Below, in pieces: positions 62,708 to 64,000 of a stretch of 64,000 bases of DNA (positions are counted from its first letter, which is position 1; each line of letters opens with the position of its first letter). The translations under genes were made by a program, and so were the position numbers. The notes under the pieces are model-generated. The model was not told the DNA's origin. It saw nothing but the letters and a program-made list of their open reading frames with translations, and did not search any database. The DNA lies in assembly GCA_030323885.1 (NCBI GenBank), contig CM059197.1, positions 28,291,178 to 28,355,177 of the forward strand, written 5' to 3'. The stretch is from Branchipolynoe longqiensis (Eukaryota; Annelida; Polychaeta; Phyllodocida; Polynoidae).

Positions 62708-63369
62708 CTGTCACACTACGACGTAATGACGTCAGCGTAGGGAGAACGTGAAGAACGTTGAACTTATGGGCGTAGTATGCAAATTTAGGCACAAGTTGAA
62801 CGTGGATGCAGCGTAGTGGACGAGAGCGTAACGTCGGTAAAGCTTAGTGATACCATCATTCAACGAGAGAGGTCAACGCAATGACGATCACGGAACGTTA
62901 TGAACATTATTCCATCGCCAGAAGAACGTTACATGACGTTAGCTATGTCATGAGACGTTGAACGTACGTTGAATGCACGTTCTCCTGACGTTCTCCTGAC
63001 GTTCTCCTGACGTTCTCCTGACGTTCTCCTGACGTTCTCCTGACGTTCCCATTACGCCATGTGGGCATTTGCACTCTGTTTAATGTGGTTGAACGTAGTG
63101 AGCAGCGTTGGGAAAACGTCCGTTTAACGTCATTGACGTTCACTGAACATGAACAGAACGTACGGCGAACATAAACCCTTACGTTTGAGCTACGTCAACA
63201 TGTTTGAACATGTCCAAAACCTCGACGTAACTTGAGGTAACACAACGTAATGTGACGTAGCTCGACGTCATTCTAACATCATTCTGACATCATCATGACG
63301 TAACCCAACGTAATGACGAAAAATGACCACGTTAGGCTCACATTGGCTCGTTACGTCGTAGTGTGACAG
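62708..63369. mobile_element. Foldback element FB5, ACGT-rich
   Basis: Nearly perfect inverted caps CTGTCACACTACGACGTAA (62708) and TTACGTCGTAGTGTGACAG (ends 63369). The interior is studded with GAACGT and GACGT motifs, including six tandem TCTCCTGACGT units at about 62981-63048. Begins six bases after FB4 ends. No coding capacity. Confidence 0.8.
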
Positions 63370-64000
63370 GGGTATAAGACTGGGTACTAAAGTCTGACAT
63401 GAAGACAACAAATGAAAATCTTCCAAGTAATACTAATAGCAGAAAATGTTCCACATAATAGTGGGATGATTTCCCAGCAGGCATTCCATTCCAACTGTTA
63501 AAGTTGTGTAGTCCGATGATTTTAAGCAAACATGCATAATCAGGAAAAACACGAAGACAGCAAGTATAATTATGGTAACTTTAATCAAGGTAAGGTTGAA
63601 ACGTCCGGTTACACAATGTCAGCTCAAAAGTGCTTATAAACGAGGCTAGAGATGCTATGGCCCTACCAATATCTTATGTGGGGTGGGTGGGAGGCCAATT
63701 TTAAAGTCTGGTCAAAGTCTCCTGGCTCCTCCGGTCGTAATGACAGAAACCCACTGCTGCATCACCTTATATAGCTAACTTGTACCCACAAAGCAGCGCG
63801 TCGACAGTTTAAGCACACTGCCTGCTACGTCATCAGAACCTGAGATCCACGGTGGCGAGGCTAAAGAACACACCGCTAGTCGGCGACTGAGTTAAATACG
63901 TAGTTCTGACGAGTTCTGCTAGTCGGCGCCAAAGACGTCCTGGCTACTGGCACACCTTGTACTGTCTTCATGATCCTGATTACCCGCAATGCCAAAACAT
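63370..64000. other. Unassigned interval with MITE terminus
   Basis: 63500-63525 (TTAAAGTTGTGTAGTCCGAT) is the terminus of a CATAGTCCGAT-family MITE, followed by a shortened interior. The remainder to the window end is unassigned. Confidence 0.5.

Overview
The window looks like intergenic or intronic DNA from an animal genome, most likely a mollusc or another lophotrochozoan. The evidence is many tRNA-derived SINEs with RNA polymerase III box motifs, LINEs, tyrosine-recombinase retrotransposons, MITEs, AT microsatellites and an AT-rich background. One SINE family (10.5, 44.3 and 48.6 kb) matches a body I associate with molluscan and other invertebrate genomes; this taxonomic call is from memory and is not proven here. 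I found no convincing host protein-coding exon, true tRNA gene, rRNA or CRISPR array. Nearly every long open frame belongs to a transposable element or is a low-complexity by-product.

Three autonomous-type retroelements dominate. (1) 13.6-18.9 kb: a very GC-rich, C-homopolymer-ridden element with gag, reverse transcriptase/RNase H and tyrosine recombinase (YR), disabled by frameshifts that mostly fall in C runs. It has no methyltransferase domain, so it is closer to Ngaro-like than classical DIRS. (2) 28,274-33,709: a structurally complete DIRS-type element with intact gag, RT-RNaseH-methyltransferase and YR frames, non-identical inverted terminal repeats, and an internal complementary region reproducing the joined ends. 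(3) 38.85-42.38 kb: a decayed CR1/Jockey-like LINE with ORF1, APE endonuclease, RT and a TCTAA tail. Three 3' fragments of an RTE-like LINE lie at 2.4, 45.3 and 47.6-48.5 kb.

The rest is a patchwork of small non-autonomous elements: about 27 copies or fragments of a tRNA-derived SINE (family A), two copies of SINE B, three of SINE C with an Arg-tRNA-like head, three of the Meta-like SINE, a family with CATAGTCCGAT termini, a family with TGAGAC..GTCTCA termini, pogo-like and hAT-like MITEs, and five foldback elements capped by GTCACAYTA-type tips but filled with different short repeats. A 1,270-bp LTR element (TRIM) with identical 132-bp LTRs and a perfect 5-bp target duplication is inserted in one foldback element. 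A 1.17-kb, 29-bp minisatellite (25.8-26.95 kb) and a 0.95-kb GT-rich minisatellite (45.6-46.5 kb) complete the layout. Nested insertions give relative ages: the TRIM is younger than its foldback host, the hAT-like MITE at 57.6 kb is younger than its MITE host, and the DIRS element sits inside an AT microsatellite.
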